Translations under genes and position numbers: made by a program
Source of the DNA: Rhodanobacteraceae bacterium
Lineage (GTDB): Bacteria > Pseudomonadota > Gammaproteobacteria > Xanthomonadales > Rhodanobacteraceae
DNA length: 64,000 bases
Assembly (NCBI GenBank): GCA_027019085.1
Contig: JALUXG010000040.1
Location: 62,001 to 126,000, forward strand
Reading direction: 5' to 3'
The notes under the pieces: generated by a model
Told to the model about the DNA's origin: nothing
The model's database searches: none
Seen by the model: only the letters and a program-made list of their open reading frames with translations
Shown here: positions 10,428 through 19,410 of the stretch, piece by piece
Layout: the number at the start of each line of letters is the position of its first letter
How positions within the stretch are numbered: the first letter of the stretch is position 1

Positions 10428-12106
10428 TACTTGATTCTCCGATCCTTGACGAGCGGCAACCACCGGAAGCCGTCCAGGCTGAAATCAGCCCCGGCAACGT
10501 TGGCTATTTCAAAGCCCCAGTACGCGCTTCGCAGACCGCGCCCGATCTTCGCCCTGCCATACGTAATTTCCTGCGCCGGCCGAGATTCGAGCGCATACCA
10601 ATGTTCCTCGAGGTCACCGGCATCATTGGTGACAATGACCTTGAGCAGCATGCCGCCATCAGCGCGATAGCCCAGATACATCGATTCGGCGCCCTTGAGC
10701 GCGCTGGTGCCATAGTCTTCAAGGCCGAGACGGACCCGCGCCTCAATGGGTACACCGGCGTCATCTGGGCCTTCGAGCAGGTAGATGCCGGTATCGCTGC
10801 ATCCAAAATACCGGTCACCGAACCGCGCGAACGAATTGAACGGGAAGTTGGTGTAGCTGGTGAATGCCTGCGTTTCGGCATGCAGCACCCAAGCCGTGTG
10901 CACGCCGTCGGGGAGGTGGAAGGTAGCCAGCACGCCCAGACCATCACGTATCAACGTGAACAGGTCGGCACGGGTGAGCGGTCCGTCATGCAAGCCCATG
11001 GTGTCATCGACCAGGGCCGTGAAGGTGGCTCTGCCGTACGGAACCGCATGCGCGCCGAGAGTATCCATCAGGGCCTGATAGCCCGTCAGGTGATTGGCAT
11101 CGGATGCCTTCACTCCCAGCTTGGCCAGCACCGTGGCTGGCCAGACAAACCCGGTCTGGTCGGCCAGTCCAAGCGCTGACACCAGTGCATTGCGCGCATC
11201 AAGCAGGGATCCTGGCCCTGCCAGCAGGCCCAGGACATCACGCACTTCAAGTAACAACGAGCCCCAGGCACTGGGTGTGCCTTTGACGCCGATCTTTTCG
11301 GACATCAGCAGGCGCAGCACGATCCCGACAACATCGGCAAAACCGAGTTTTTCCGCGGCGTGCTGAAGACCATCGAGCAGTGTGGTCGGCGGCGTTGACA
11401 CCAGACCGAGTACCGCTTTGCGCAGCATGACCCAGTCCGGCTGCGCCAACCCGGTCAGCCCAAGTCCTTGCACATACCTGGTCCCGACGGCGCCCACTGC
11501 GCGGATCTGAAGAAAGCCAGGCGATTGCACCGCATACAGCAGGTTGTCGATGGGCCCGGAGGCAAAAGCAAAGCCTGATAGCGGCGGGAGTATTCCCCGA
11601 GCCCAGGAGCGCGGTACGTCATGTCCAATGCCCAGCAGGGACGGCAATTTTCCGCTGGCTGCACCCGATCCAATCGAATAGCTGAACCCCGATGATTGCA
11701 GGAGCGGCAACGCACCCGAGCCGATGCTGGCGGGTGGCGTGATGGTCGTTTGATAGGCCAGCCCGGCCAGGATCGGCAATTGCCCGTACATGACGGACTG
11801 GCTTCCGGTCCATGCCCGCGCCCGCAACGGTGGCAGTGCCCCGTTACCATGCGAGAGGATCCCGGCACGACCGCGCAGCATGGGCAGCTGCCCAAGTCCT
11901 GACGCGCTGCCAAGTACACCGCCCAGACCACGAATCTGCGGCAGCTGCCCTCTTCCCGCGGCGCCGGAACGACCCGACCCAGCAAAAACGGGCAGCTTTC
12001 CGATACCCACGGCCGACTGTGGTGCATCCATGCCGCGCCCACGAAGTACCGGTAGCGCCGCTGATCCCGAGGCTGATCGGTAATTGGTGAATTGGATGGA
12101 TGCCAT
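10427..12106 (-). CDS. Phage virion protein with N-terminal LPxL repeats (559 aa)
   Basis: The first about 190 residues hold nine copies of a short motif of the form [AKQI]-LP-x-[LIF]-x-[GAS] (ALPVLRG, KLPVFAG, QLPQIRG, QLPMLRG, ALPPLRA, QLPILAG, ALPLLQS, KLPSLLG, ILPPLSG), spaced about 18-30 residues apart with Gly/Ser-rich linkers. The rest (about 200-559) looks globular and ends near WLPLVKD. No known catalytic motif was found. It sits in the coupled virion operon between a 162-residue and a 637-residue protein. Repeats of this type suggest a beta-structured fibre, spike or tail-attached protein; that is inference. Confidence 0.8.
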   Translation of the reverse strand: MASIQFTNYRSASGSAALPVLRGRGMDAPQSAVGIGKLPVFAGSGRSGAAGRGQLPQIRGLGGVLGSASGLGQLPMLRGRAGILSHGNGALPPLRARAWTGSQSVMYGQLPILAGLAYQTTITPPASIGSGALPLLQSSGFSYSIGSGAASGKLPSLLGIGHDVPRSWARGILPPLSGFAFASGPIDNLLYAVQSPGFLQIRAVGAVGTRYVQGLGLTGLAQPDWVMLRKAVLGLVSTPPTTLLDGLQHAAEKLGFADVVGIVLRLLMSEKIGVKGTPSAWGSLLLEVRDVLGLLAGPGSLLDARNALVSALGLADQTGFVWPATVLAKLGVKASDANHLTGYQALMDTLGAHAVPYGRATFTALVDDTMGLHDGPLTRADLFTLIRDGLGVLATFHLPDGVHTAWVLHAETQAFTSYTNFPFNSFARFGDRYFGCSDTGIYLLEGPDDAGVPIEARVRLGLEDYGTSALKGAESMYLGYRADGGMLLKVIVTNDAGDLEEHWYALESRPAQEITYGRAKIGRGLRSAYWGFEIANVAGADFSLDGFRWLPLVKDRRIK

Positions 12107-12108
12107 GG

Positions 12109-12597
12109 TCAGGCCGCGCTCGGTACGCTGTCACCGGCGGCATACAGACAGCTGCCGGCAAATACCACGCCACTGTGCAGCGCGGGTCGGGTGGCCATCA
12201 GCTGACCCTGCAGCCAATACTGCACCTGCGTACCGAGCCGGCGCACCTCAAGCAACTGGCCTACGCCGTAGGACACCGGTGAGCCGACCAACACGCCTTT
12301 CTCGAGCTGTTGGGCATACCCCATATCTGCTTGCGAATAGACGTACCAGCCGTGCAGGATGGTGCTAGGAAACAGTGGCTGTGCTCGATTCGCGCGCAGG
12401 CCCACGATGATCCCGACGGGCAAGGTATCCAGACTCCAAGCCAGTCGCACGTCACCCGGCAATTCAATGATGCTGTCGGCACCGGCCGTCCATCCGATAT
12501 CTGGATCCACCTGGGTGTGAGGCGCAATGTAGGGAGTAGCAGGATACTGCGGACAGACATAGCACCCCGCGCTGTCGAAATAGCACCCACGGCTCAT
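12109..12597 (-). CDS. Phage structural protein, unknown function (162 aa)
   Basis: The ATG at 12597 (MSRGCYF) overlaps the upstream stop as ATGA, so it is preferred over the ATG three codons upstream (12606). Four cysteines lie within the first 17 residues or later (CYF, CYVC). The rest has alternating hydrophobic residues consistent with beta sheet (WLQGQLMATRPAL near the end). No family is recognised. It belongs to the coupled run of small genes between 12.1 and 14.5 kb, probably head-tail or tail-tip components. Confidence 0.7.
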   Translation of the reverse strand: MSRGCYFDSAGCYVCPQYPATPYIAPHTQVDPDIGWTAGADSIIELPGDVRLAWSLDTLPVGIIVGLRANRAQPLFPSTILHGWYVYSQADMGYAQQLEKGVLVGSPVSYGVGQLLEVRRLGTQVQYWLQGQLMATRPALHSGVVFAGSCLYAAGDSVPSAA

Positions 12598-12872
12598 CCG
12601 AAGCACACCGTTTTATAACGCAAAATCGTGTACACGAAGGTGCCTCCTGGGGTGTAGCTGCTTGGCGTACCCGATCCAAGGTTGGATGATGCACTCGTGC
12701 TGGCCACAAACTGCCAGCCGTAAACAGGAACCTGATGGCAACCTGCAGCGCCTCCCGAACTGGCCGGCGCACCGCTTACAGGGGGCTGCGGGCACGTGCG
12801 GCTGTAGGCTTGCGCCGGCTGGGCAGGTTGCCCTGGTATCTGCCGGACTACCGGCAGCTTGATCAGGCTCAT
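12594..12872 (-). CDS. Small phage protein, Pro/Ser-rich (92 aa)
   Basis: The start overlaps the upstream stop as TAATG and its own stop overlaps the next start as ATGA, which supports expression. The first half is Pro/Gln/Ala-rich (IPGQPAQPAQA). The second half has Ser/Gly/Thr runs and ends in CFG. Function unknown. Confidence 0.65.
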   Translation of the reverse strand: MSLIKLPVVRQIPGQPAQPAQAYSRTCPQPPVSGAPASSGGAAGCHQVPVYGWQFVASTSASSNLGSGTPSSYTPGGTFVYTILRYKTVCFG

Positions 12873-13321
12873 TACTGCTGCATGTACAGCTGGAAGCTGT
12901 CGATCGGCTGCACGTTGGCCGCCACCAGGCTGACACTGGACAGCTGCAGGTCGTAGGAAGCATCCAGACCAATGGTGCCCTGCACCCGATAATCACCGGC
13001 CACCGCTGCTGCAGATCCGTTATCGGTGCCGACGCAGTACCGGTAGAAGACAGCCGTCCCTGATGTGCCGATCGTGCCCGACCAGGTTTCCGTGCCCGTT
13101 TTCTTGATCACGCCATTGGCTACCGCGCCATCGAAAGTTAGGCCCGTCGATGTGCCGTTGTTGGTAATGGTCACCAGAAGCGTGCTGCTTGGATCGATAG
13201 CCGCATCGGCCGAGGCCGGTGTGGGTCCGGAGTAGATGTAAATCTTTCCGGTATCGAGCAATGATTTCAGGCTGCCGGTGGCCAGCATCGCGTTCAGAAG
13301 TTCGGTGGACAATTTCAGCAT
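12872..13321 (-). CDS. Phage structural protein, paralogue of the 148-aa neighbour (149 aa)
   Basis: GAGGA lies 7 bases before ATG 13321. The N-terminal segment reads LDTGKIYIYSGPTPASADA and the C-terminus ends in PIDSFQLYM. The neighbouring 148-residue protein has the matching IRLFSGPRPASSD and QIDSFLYTL, so the two look like a tandem duplication with strong divergence in between. The pattern suggests a beta-sandwich structural protein. No named family is recognised. Confidence 0.75.
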   Translation of the reverse strand: MLKLSTELLNAMLATGSLKSLLDTGKIYIYSGPTPASADAAIDPSSTLLVTITNNGTSTGLTFDGAVANGVIKKTGTETWSGTIGTSGTAVFYRYCVGTDNGSAAAVAGDYRVQGTIGLDASYDLQLSSVSLVAANVQPIDSFQLYMQQ

Positions 13322-13339
13322 GTCACTATCCTCATAGCG

Positions 13340-13786
13340 TCAGATCCCTACTGGAGGCAGGGTGTAGAGAAAACTGTCAATCTGCAGGATGTCTCCTGCA
13401 TTGAATGTGGTCTTGGTCAGCGTCAGGTCAGAGGGTGATGCGGTCGATCCGACATCGCCGTCAATCCGCGCCGCAGTGATCGAATCAAGCCCATCGTCCA
13501 CAGGCCCTACAAGGCGCCACCACAGCACCTGCCCGGGCTTGTTGGCGAAAAGATTCCATACCTCATTGAGTGGTTTGACCACGTACGTGTCGGCCAGCAC
13601 GAAACGCAATCCAGGACTGGCAAGACCGACAGTGTTGATCCTGGCCATCGGTGCCGCAGGCTCCCCCATGTCGGAACTAGCCGGCCTGGGGCCACTGAAC
13701 AGACGGATTTCTCCACCATCGAAAAGATCGGCGAAACTTTTCGTCCCGAGAATCGATCGCTTGTATCCGGATGAAACGATGAGCAT
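13340..13786 (-). CDS. Phage structural protein, paralogue of the 149-aa neighbour (148 aa)
   Basis: ATG 13786 is preceded by GAGGA. It shares the SGPxPAS and IDSF landmarks and nearly the same length with the following gene, so a gene duplication inside the virion operon is likely. An internal WWRL segment and alternating hydrophobics suggest beta structure. Function unknown; probably a minor head or tail component. Confidence 0.75.
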   Translation of the reverse strand: MLIVSSGYKRSILGTKSFADLFDGGEIRLFSGPRPASSDMGEPAAPMARINTVGLASPGLRFVLADTYVVKPLNEVWNLFANKPGQVLWWRLVGPVDDGLDSITAARIDGDVGSTASPSDLTLTKTTFNAGDILQIDSFLYTLPPVGI

Positions 13787-13795
13787 GCTGTGTCC

Positions 13796-14485
13796 TCAGC
13801 AGTAGCACTGAATGCCGGAAATCAAATCAACACCCTGCAACTGCAGGGGCGTGCCGCTGGGCGTGCTGCCGTCGTAGCTGAGCGTCAGCTCGATGCTTCC
13901 GCCTGTCATGTCGACCCAGCCGGTACCTGTGCTGAATGCCGAGTCAAAATCCACTGGTTGCAGCAGGTATATCCAAGGATCTGCAGTTTCATCGACACTG
14001 CCGCCACCGCTCGGGTAGGTCAGGCCGGTGTTGGCGTCTTTCAGTACGGCACCGCCCGCGTCGCGCAGGGTGACATGTGTGATATCGAATGGAATGCTGT
14101 AGACCGACCCCGATACATTGATCACTTCGGAGCTTACCCAGGACGGCACCGGCGAAGGCTTGGTAATGCGTAGCCGTGCTATTCCGCTGTGCGGCCCGAG
14201 ACCACAGAAACTGCAGGCGTTGGCAGCCGGTGTACGCAAGATCGCATCAGCCGGCAAAGACACCACGATGGCCGGCTGACCCGGGCCGATCGAAGCCACC
14301 ACATCCACCGATCCCACATAATGGTCGCCATTGGCATCCAGGTCAGAGCTCGTGGGGTATGCCACCGTTCGGGTTGGATTGGCCGGGTCTCCCAGTGCCA
14401 GCAGATTGAGTGCTGGCGCCAGCACCGGCAGTGTACAGTCCTCACGGCAGCGCACCAGATCGGTCCAGAAACAGTTTCCGCTCAT
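13796..14485 (-). CDS. Phage structural protein, Cys-containing (229 aa)
   Basis: The ATG overlaps the upstream stop (ATGA at 14482-14485). Cysteines cluster at the N-terminus (NCFW, CREDC), in the middle (CSFC) and at the very end (QCYC). The remainder is rich in Val, Ser, Gly and Thr, consistent with beta folds. It is followed after 9 bp by the pair of paralogous structural genes. No family recognised. Confidence 0.75.
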   Translation of the reverse strand: MSGNCFWTDLVRCREDCTLPVLAPALNLLALGDPANPTRTVAYPTSSDLDANGDHYVGSVDVVASIGPGQPAIVVSLPADAILRTPAANACSFCGLGPHSGIARLRITKPSPVPSWVSSEVINVSGSVYSIPFDITHVTLRDAGGAVLKDANTGLTYPSGGGSVDETADPWIYLLQPVDFDSAFSTGTGWVDMTGGSIELTLSYDGSTPSGTPLQLQGVDLISGIQCYC

Positions 14486-17145
14486 ACCGCTACCGCCTCA
14501 GCCAGCCAGTCTGCATGCAGTTTGGGGAGCGATGCATCTGACCACCATTTACCGCCGACCACGGGCCGCCCTTCCTGCGTTGTGATGGCCGTCGACCCTG
14601 CATTGATTGCTGCGATGTAGTCATTGGGTCCAGGCATGCATTTTCCGGTGTTGTAGCCGGTTCCGGCTGCATAGCGACCGACCTGGTAGCCATAGATGAC
14701 GGCTCCGAATCGCTCGGCATAGAAGGGTTGTACAAACTGATCCATGACCACAGGAAACTGGGCCAGGATGTCTGAGCCTTGAGGTGTCGCCACGGCTGGC
14801 GGTGCCGTGTACGTGCACATGTAGTAGAAATGCCACACATCGTTGTATGGATGCGGCCAGGCCGATTCATCAATGAGCGCGCCCTTGCGATACACTCGTA
14901 CCCGATGGGATGCCTCACCCGTGCTGAGAAGGCATCCAGGTCGCGCAGCAGAGAATGTGAAAGGTGCGCGCCATGGGGCGCCAGGGTAGCTCCCGAATTG
15001 ATACATCTGGGCGTAATCGATCGCGCGCACGTTGCGGGCGCCACTGACGACAAAGGTCGCGGACGACACATCCAGCACCTGAACCCCAGCTGCCTTGAAA
15101 TCGAGCTCCGGAACGGCATTGTCGGTGTAGTAAAGCGCCAGCTCTTCCAGATCGCGTTCGAACTGCGCACCCATCCCGCCGATGCCGACGTATTGATAGG
15201 CCATGCCGTCGTAGAGGTACTGCCACGTGTCGGCATAGCCCGGTTGCTGGCCGATACGCACATTGGCCACGGCAAAGGCCGCATAGGCAATGCGTATCGA
15301 ACCATGGGCGTTGTAGTCAGCAGCCAGAGGCACCAGACCGTTGTGCACGACCGGCACACCCGCTGGAAAACCCGAAGGGTGATGGGCAAGCTGCTCATCG
15401 GAATACACGACCGCGCTCGAATACCCCAGCGCTGTGGCCTGCACCGTGACGGTCACAGCGGCATCGATGAACACCTCCAGCGCGCGTACATCACCGGCCA
15501 GGTTGTCATTGGTGCACCAGGTCCAAAAGCCGTTGCCTGCGGCCTGTGCGCTCGCATAGCGAGAGGCCATGGCATCAGCGACTGCCTGCGCATCAGCATA
15601 ATCGCGCAATGCACAGGCCTTGGAGCCATCTGGTGCGAATGACCACAGACTCAGGTAATGAATGCCTGGCACAGAGATCGTCCCGGCATCCTTCCACACC
15701 GTAACCGGTTGCTCGGCATGCAGCCGCAGCTTCGGTTTGTTCTTGAAATCTGCGTACCAGACATGCGCTACGGCCGTCAGCCCCTGGGTTGCTGACGTCA
15801 AACCGACATTGTCTGAAGGTTGATGGGCAAGAACGATCAGCCGATCGCGATCTGGTAGTACCTGAATCCCGGCGCCCAGCACCAGGCCATCCGGTACCGT
15901 GCCCAGCAACCGGCCCCGGCAATACACATGTGGACCCAGCGCCGGCCGTGTGCCGTAGGTGCCCGTGGCAAACCGGACGTAGAACTCACCATTGCTGTCG
16001 TACAGGCTGAGCGGCGCGTACACCGTATGGTTGTGGTAGGTGATCGGCCAGGTCAGGAACCCGATGTTCTGGCTCGGCGGCCCGTCCCAGCTGATCGGCG
16101 GCAGGCCGCCGTCCGCCGATTGAAACGTGCGCCGGCCCGCCAGTATCCAGTCCTCGCGCGGCTCGATGGTGAGCGTCGTACGGGCCTCATGCGAACCAAC
16201 ATCGGCAAAAAGTGGCGTCTTGCCTGCCGTGATCTGGAGCTCGGCGCTATGTTGTGTGGTCCAGGCATTCATCACCCAGGTCACCGAACCGCCTACCGCT
16301 ACCAATTCCGTGTACGGCCCGGATGCGCTGTACCCGTTCCCGTCCTTGGAACGGCGCTCGACGGCCGTGGTGTAACCTCTCGGGAAGCTGGTCTGGCGCG
16401 CGCCAAATTGGGCAAGCAAAATGGCCAGTTCCTGCGCGGGCCTGTAATACCCCCGCGGCATCAAATAGGCGCCATCAAGCCCGGATGCAATCCGATAGGC
16501 ATTGACCTGCGCAAATACCGTGCGTCTGGCGCCGATGTTGTCGGCTTCGCTGCGCGGTCGAAAGTCAACGAATTCGGGCCGGTATCCTCCCCACGTGGGC
16601 CCCGTAGGCCGAGCATCATGCCTCGGACTGAGAAATGGCCGCGGTCCAAGATTGCTGTAGAACATAGGCGCAACCGTGGCATCTTCCGGGGGATAGCCGG
16701 CCGCGCGATCGGGCGTCATCAAGGCCTGGTTCCAGGCACCGCCGGGCGTCCACCGCGTCGGGTCGAGTCCAGGCCGAAGGTTTCCGGCGCTGTACGGGTT
16801 GGTGCCCACCGGCACGATCGGCAGTCCTCGGCCGTGCGTGGCCGATACATCTGCCGGTCGCACGACGAAGCCGCGTGGCGCCCAAATCGCCGCTCTGCCT
16901 GTGTGTACCCAGTCGCGCGCGGCTTCCCGGTCCACCTCTACAATGGGTGTCGTCCCGTCGTATCGCGCGATGATGACCGTGCCATCGGGCAATGTGCGTT
17001 GCATGCGTCCCTGTCGATTGCCGCTCAGTTCCAGTTGCCGCATCAGCGTGCCGAGCAGCTTGCGTGCCGTATCGGCATGCAGATCGGCCATTTCCTGCGT
17101 GGTCTGCGCCGACCGGCGCCGGCGCATCCATCCCGTGAACCGCAT
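14482..17145 (-). CDS. Large phage structural protein, unknown function (887 aa)
   Basis: A single long frame of 887 codons in the virion operon. The N-terminus is basic and helical (MRFTGWMRRRRSA, then ARKLLGTLMRQLELS). The rest is rich in aromatic residues (many Tyr and Trp) and Gly/Pro, typical of beta-rich tail proteins, and has no catalytic signature I can see. The next start overlaps its stop. Size, composition and position suggest a tail hub, nozzle or spike protein; this is inference. Confidence 0.8.
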   Translation of the reverse strand: MRFTGWMRRRRSAQTTQEMADLHADTARKLLGTLMRQLELSGNRQGRMQRTLPDGTVIIARYDGTTPIVEVDREAARDWVHTGRAAIWAPRGFVVRPADVSATHGRGLPIVPVGTNPYSAGNLRPGLDPTRWTPGGAWNQALMTPDRAAGYPPEDATVAPMFYSNLGPRPFLSPRHDARPTGPTWGGYRPEFVDFRPRSEADNIGARRTVFAQVNAYRIASGLDGAYLMPRGYYRPAQELAILLAQFGARQTSFPRGYTTAVERRSKDGNGYSASGPYTELVAVGGSVTWVMNAWTTQHSAELQITAGKTPLFADVGSHEARTTLTIEPREDWILAGRRTFQSADGGLPPISWDGPPSQNIGFLTWPITYHNHTVYAPLSLYDSNGEFYVRFATGTYGTRPALGPHVYCRGRLLGTVPDGLVLGAGIQVLPDRDRLIVLAHQPSDNVGLTSATQGLTAVAHVWYADFKNKPKLRLHAEQPVTVWKDAGTISVPGIHYLSLWSFAPDGSKACALRDYADAQAVADAMASRYASAQAAGNGFWTWCTNDNLAGDVRALEVFIDAAVTVTVQATALGYSSAVVYSDEQLAHHPSGFPAGVPVVHNGLVPLAADYNAHGSIRIAYAAFAVANVRIGQQPGYADTWQYLYDGMAYQYVGIGGMGAQFERDLEELALYYTDNAVPELDFKAAGVQVLDVSSATFVVSGARNVRAIDYAQMYQFGSYPGAPWRAPFTFSAARPGCLLSTGEASHRVRVYRKGALIDESAWPHPYNDVWHFYYMCTYTAPPAVATPQGSDILAQFPVVMDQFVQPFYAERFGAVIYGYQVGRYAAGTGYNTGKCMPGPNDYIAAINAGSTAITTQEGRPVVGGKWWSDASLPKLHADWLAEAVAV

Positions 17146-17148
17146 CGA

Positions 17149-17733
17149 TCAGGGCACGTCCTGGGCTGTGATGTCGTACTCGACGTTGAGCTTGTCACCG
17201 ATCTGGAGATTTGACCGCGCGGCCGCGTCTTTCGAACAGCACAAAAGGACGCCGGTCGTGGCGTTCTTCGCCGACGCGGTCAGCATGGCAAATCCCCAGA
17301 CGGTGCTGTTGATCACCGAAATGGTAAATGTGGCCGGGGTTGCCGCATTGGCTGCCGTTTTGGTGGCAATGGCATCCGGTGTCCATGCCGGTCGTGTGGT
17401 TTCGCTGTAGTCGACGAACTCGGTCTGTGTGGCATCGAAGTTGGCCGCGGTCAGCGCCGTACCGTCCGGCACCACGTTGCCTGCGAATGGCGCGATGTAG
17501 AAAGCGGTGCGCTGGGCGCCCTGGGCCAGATACACCTTGAGGATGTCGATCAGGCCCTGATCGACCAGAACGTTTGGTGAAATGCGTGCATCTTCACCAT
17601 TGAGTGAGGACTTGAAGGCACCCCCCACGAACGCGCCTGCGGCGGGCAGCAGGATCCTGCCATCGCCAGACGGTTCATATCGGTGAGTGCGCAGCGCGCG
17701 CGCCAGATCATTGCGAAGTGATGGGTTCAACAT
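17149..17733 (-). CDS. Phage virion protein (194 aa)
   Basis: TAGGAG lies upstream of ATG 17733. The N-terminus MLNPSLRNDLARALRTHRY is helical; the rest has beta-type alternation. A CC pair (LLCCSKD) lies near residue 168. It lies between the small four-cysteine protein and the 887-residue protein. It resembles small uncharacterised tail-region proteins of podoviruses in size and position only. Confidence 0.7.
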   Translation of the reverse strand: MLNPSLRNDLARALRTHRYEPSGDGRILLPAAGAFVGGAFKSSLNGEDARISPNVLVDQGLIDILKVYLAQGAQRTAFYIAPFAGNVVPDGTALTAANFDATQTEFVDYSETTRPAWTPDAIATKTAANAATPATFTISVINSTVWGFAMLTASAKNATTGVLLCCSKDAAARSNLQIGDKLNVEYDITAQDVP

Positions 17734-17745
17734 GATGTCGGGCTC

Positions 17746-17928
17746 CTACCATTTGCCGATTGGGCACGCGGCCCGTTGGAAACGTGTCTTGGACAGCACG
17801 GGGCAACCGCACTTGCCGCACAGTTCCAAAGACGTGATGGGCTGAATCCGCTTGTGCGGACACTCCCTGCAGATCCCGAGGCGTTTTTCACGCACGTCCG
17901 GGGTGACCTTCTCAAGAAGATTTTTCAT
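17746..17928 (-). CDS. Small zinc-ribbon-like phage protein (60 aa)
   Basis: A 60-codon frame whose ATG (17928) overlaps the stop of the 440-residue gene as ATGA. It carries a clear cysteine pattern: CRECP, then CGKCGCPV, then a terminal ACPIGKW. The C-x2-C...C-x2-C-x-C...CP-x-GKW pattern is common in small uncharacterised phage proteins and suggests one bound zinc. Function unknown. Confidence 0.75.
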   Translation of the reverse strand: MKNLLEKVTPDVREKRLGICRECPHKRIQPITSLELCGKCGCPVLSKTRFQRAACPIGKW

Positions 17929-19247
17929 TGGTCGTGCCTGATGACGGTGACTTTGGCTACATCTTGAATCGCCAGGCCTCGCGCCTGGCCGCCGCCGGCG
18001 AGCGTGGTTACCACCTGATGCAGGCCATCGTGCTGGCGGAACATAGATGCACCGGTTGTTGCGGTGGGCGCCACCGTCTGCTTTTCCCGTAGCGGAAGAA
18101 CGCCGCCCCCGGGGACGCCGATAACCCCGATGCCGTTGCTGGCCATCCAGTAGGCCACTTCCTCGGCATCCTGCATGCCGAAAACACTCCCGGGCATGCG
18201 CGCCAAAGTGCCTGGCACAGCGCCATACGGGTAGACAATGCGAGGCGAGAACTGGGATGGATCCCCGGATAGGAAGTAGGTGCGATTCCCACTGGCGACA
18301 AACAGGCCCGCACCGGCTGTTCCCTGGCCCACTGAGGCCAGAAGGTCGCCAGACCCTGACAGGCGCAAACGGCTGTCGCGCGGATGGTGCAACCCGTAGC
18401 GGAGCGGCTCGGACCATACCAGCGTGCCATCGGCCTGCAGCACGAACAGGCGGCCGGTGTGCAGGCAGATGTAGCGGCCGGGCGGCATCGGCTCCAGGAA
18501 CTGGGTGTCGAGCGGGCGGCCATGCCGGCCACCGCCGATATAGGCTGTCTGCAGGCCCACCGGGACGTCGATCGAGCGCTTCAACGTCTCGCCGTCCGCA
18601 GGCGACAGGTAGACCCGAACCCCGGTCACGTCCGTTGATGCCGGCTGCGGGATCTTGGCCAGCGTGATGCCGCCGCCGTTCGGCAGATCGATCGTCGCGG
18701 CCAGGCCGGTGCCCGATTCTTCGCCGGTGGCCAGCGTGTATGTGATGGCCACCTGGTAGGTGCCCTGCGCCAGCGAACCATCCGCGGCGACCAGCTGCGG
18801 CTGGCCGGCGGGGTTCGGGCAGCCCCATGGCGCCGGCGTACCATCCACCAGCACCGCGCCCTTGCGCACGCCATTGGACCAGAAAATGCGATCCCCGATG
18901 ATCTCGTAACTGACACGCTTGCGCGGCTCCAGGCCGGCCTGCACGTCGAACACGCTGCCATCGGGATCGAGCGCGCGCAACGTACCGTTCTCCACGAACA
19001 GCGCGAAGGACATGGACGGTGCCTTCCAGAGCGAATGCATGCGCGTGCCGGCGTGCTGCAGGGTGTATCCCTTGCGACGGTGCGGCTTCCCCGCGCCGGT
19101 GGCCAGATCCACGTTCTCTGCCTGCAGCAGCGCTGCTTGCGCGTTCCCGTTGTCGTTGATGGTAAGTTCGTGCGGCTGGTGCTGGTTGTCGATGCCCGCT
19201 GGCCATCCGGATCGACGGCGCAGATTCTTTTCAGATATACCGGCCAC
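17925..19247 (-). CDS. Phage tail or stabilisation protein, probable beta-propeller (440 aa)
   Basis: The start is GTG 19247, with an AGAGGATAG upstream region; it lies 4 bp after the stop of the 52-residue gene. The sequence has repeated beta-type segments with Gly/Asp turns (for example LFVENGTLRALDPDGSVF, GDRIFWSNGV, GNRTYFLSGD), as in propeller-like proteins that seal podovirus portals. I assign it as a tail-needle, stabilisation or nozzle-type protein by fold impression and position after the adaptor, not by a diagnostic motif. Confidence 0.7.
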   Translation of the reverse strand: MAGISEKNLRRRSGWPAGIDNQHQPHELTINDNGNAQAALLQAENVDLATGAGKPHRRKGYTLQHAGTRMHSLWKAPSMSFALFVENGTLRALDPDGSVFDVQAGLEPRKRVSYEIIGDRIFWSNGVRKGAVLVDGTPAPWGCPNPAGQPQLVAADGSLAQGTYQVAITYTLATGEESGTGLAATIDLPNGGGITLAKIPQPASTDVTGVRVYLSPADGETLKRSIDVPVGLQTAYIGGGRHGRPLDTQFLEPMPPGRYICLHTGRLFVLQADGTLVWSEPLRYGLHHPRDSRLRLSGSGDLLASVGQGTAGAGLFVASGNRTYFLSGDPSQFSPRIVYPYGAVPGTLARMPGSVFGMQDAEEVAYWMASNGIGVIGVPGGGVLPLREKQTVAPTATTGASMFRQHDGLHQVVTTLAGGGQARGLAIQDVAKVTVIRHDQ

Positions 19248-19251
19248 CGTA

Positions 19252-19410
19252 CTATCCTCTGCCCTGGCGAACGTTTTGGCCTGAGTTCTTGGGTCGATGG
19301 TGATCGATCAAGGCCTTGGTATCGCGTCCGATGGGTATTGCTCTGGGCTTGATGTTGGGTATTGATACCTTCGTGTGCACGCGGTCTCTGGTGACCACAT
19401 TCACTTTCAT
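19252..19410 (-). CDS. Small basic phage protein (52 aa)
   Basis: ATG 19410 overlaps the stop of the 144-residue gene as ATGA; the frame ends at TAG 19252, 4 bp before the GTG of the next gene. The product is very basic (many Arg, Lys and His; ends QNVRQGRG). Tight coupling at both ends is the main support. Function unknown. Confidence 0.6.
   Translation of the reverse strand: MKVNVVTRDRVHTKVSIPNIKPRAIPIGRDTKALIDHHRPKNSGQNVRQGRG

Noticed and set aside
17929-19206. Open frame upstream of the 60-residue zinc-ribbon gene that would give a 486-residue protein
   Set aside because: The upstream part is the shadow of the 440-residue gene in another frame; only the last 60 codons have protein-like composition, with a coupled start at 17928.
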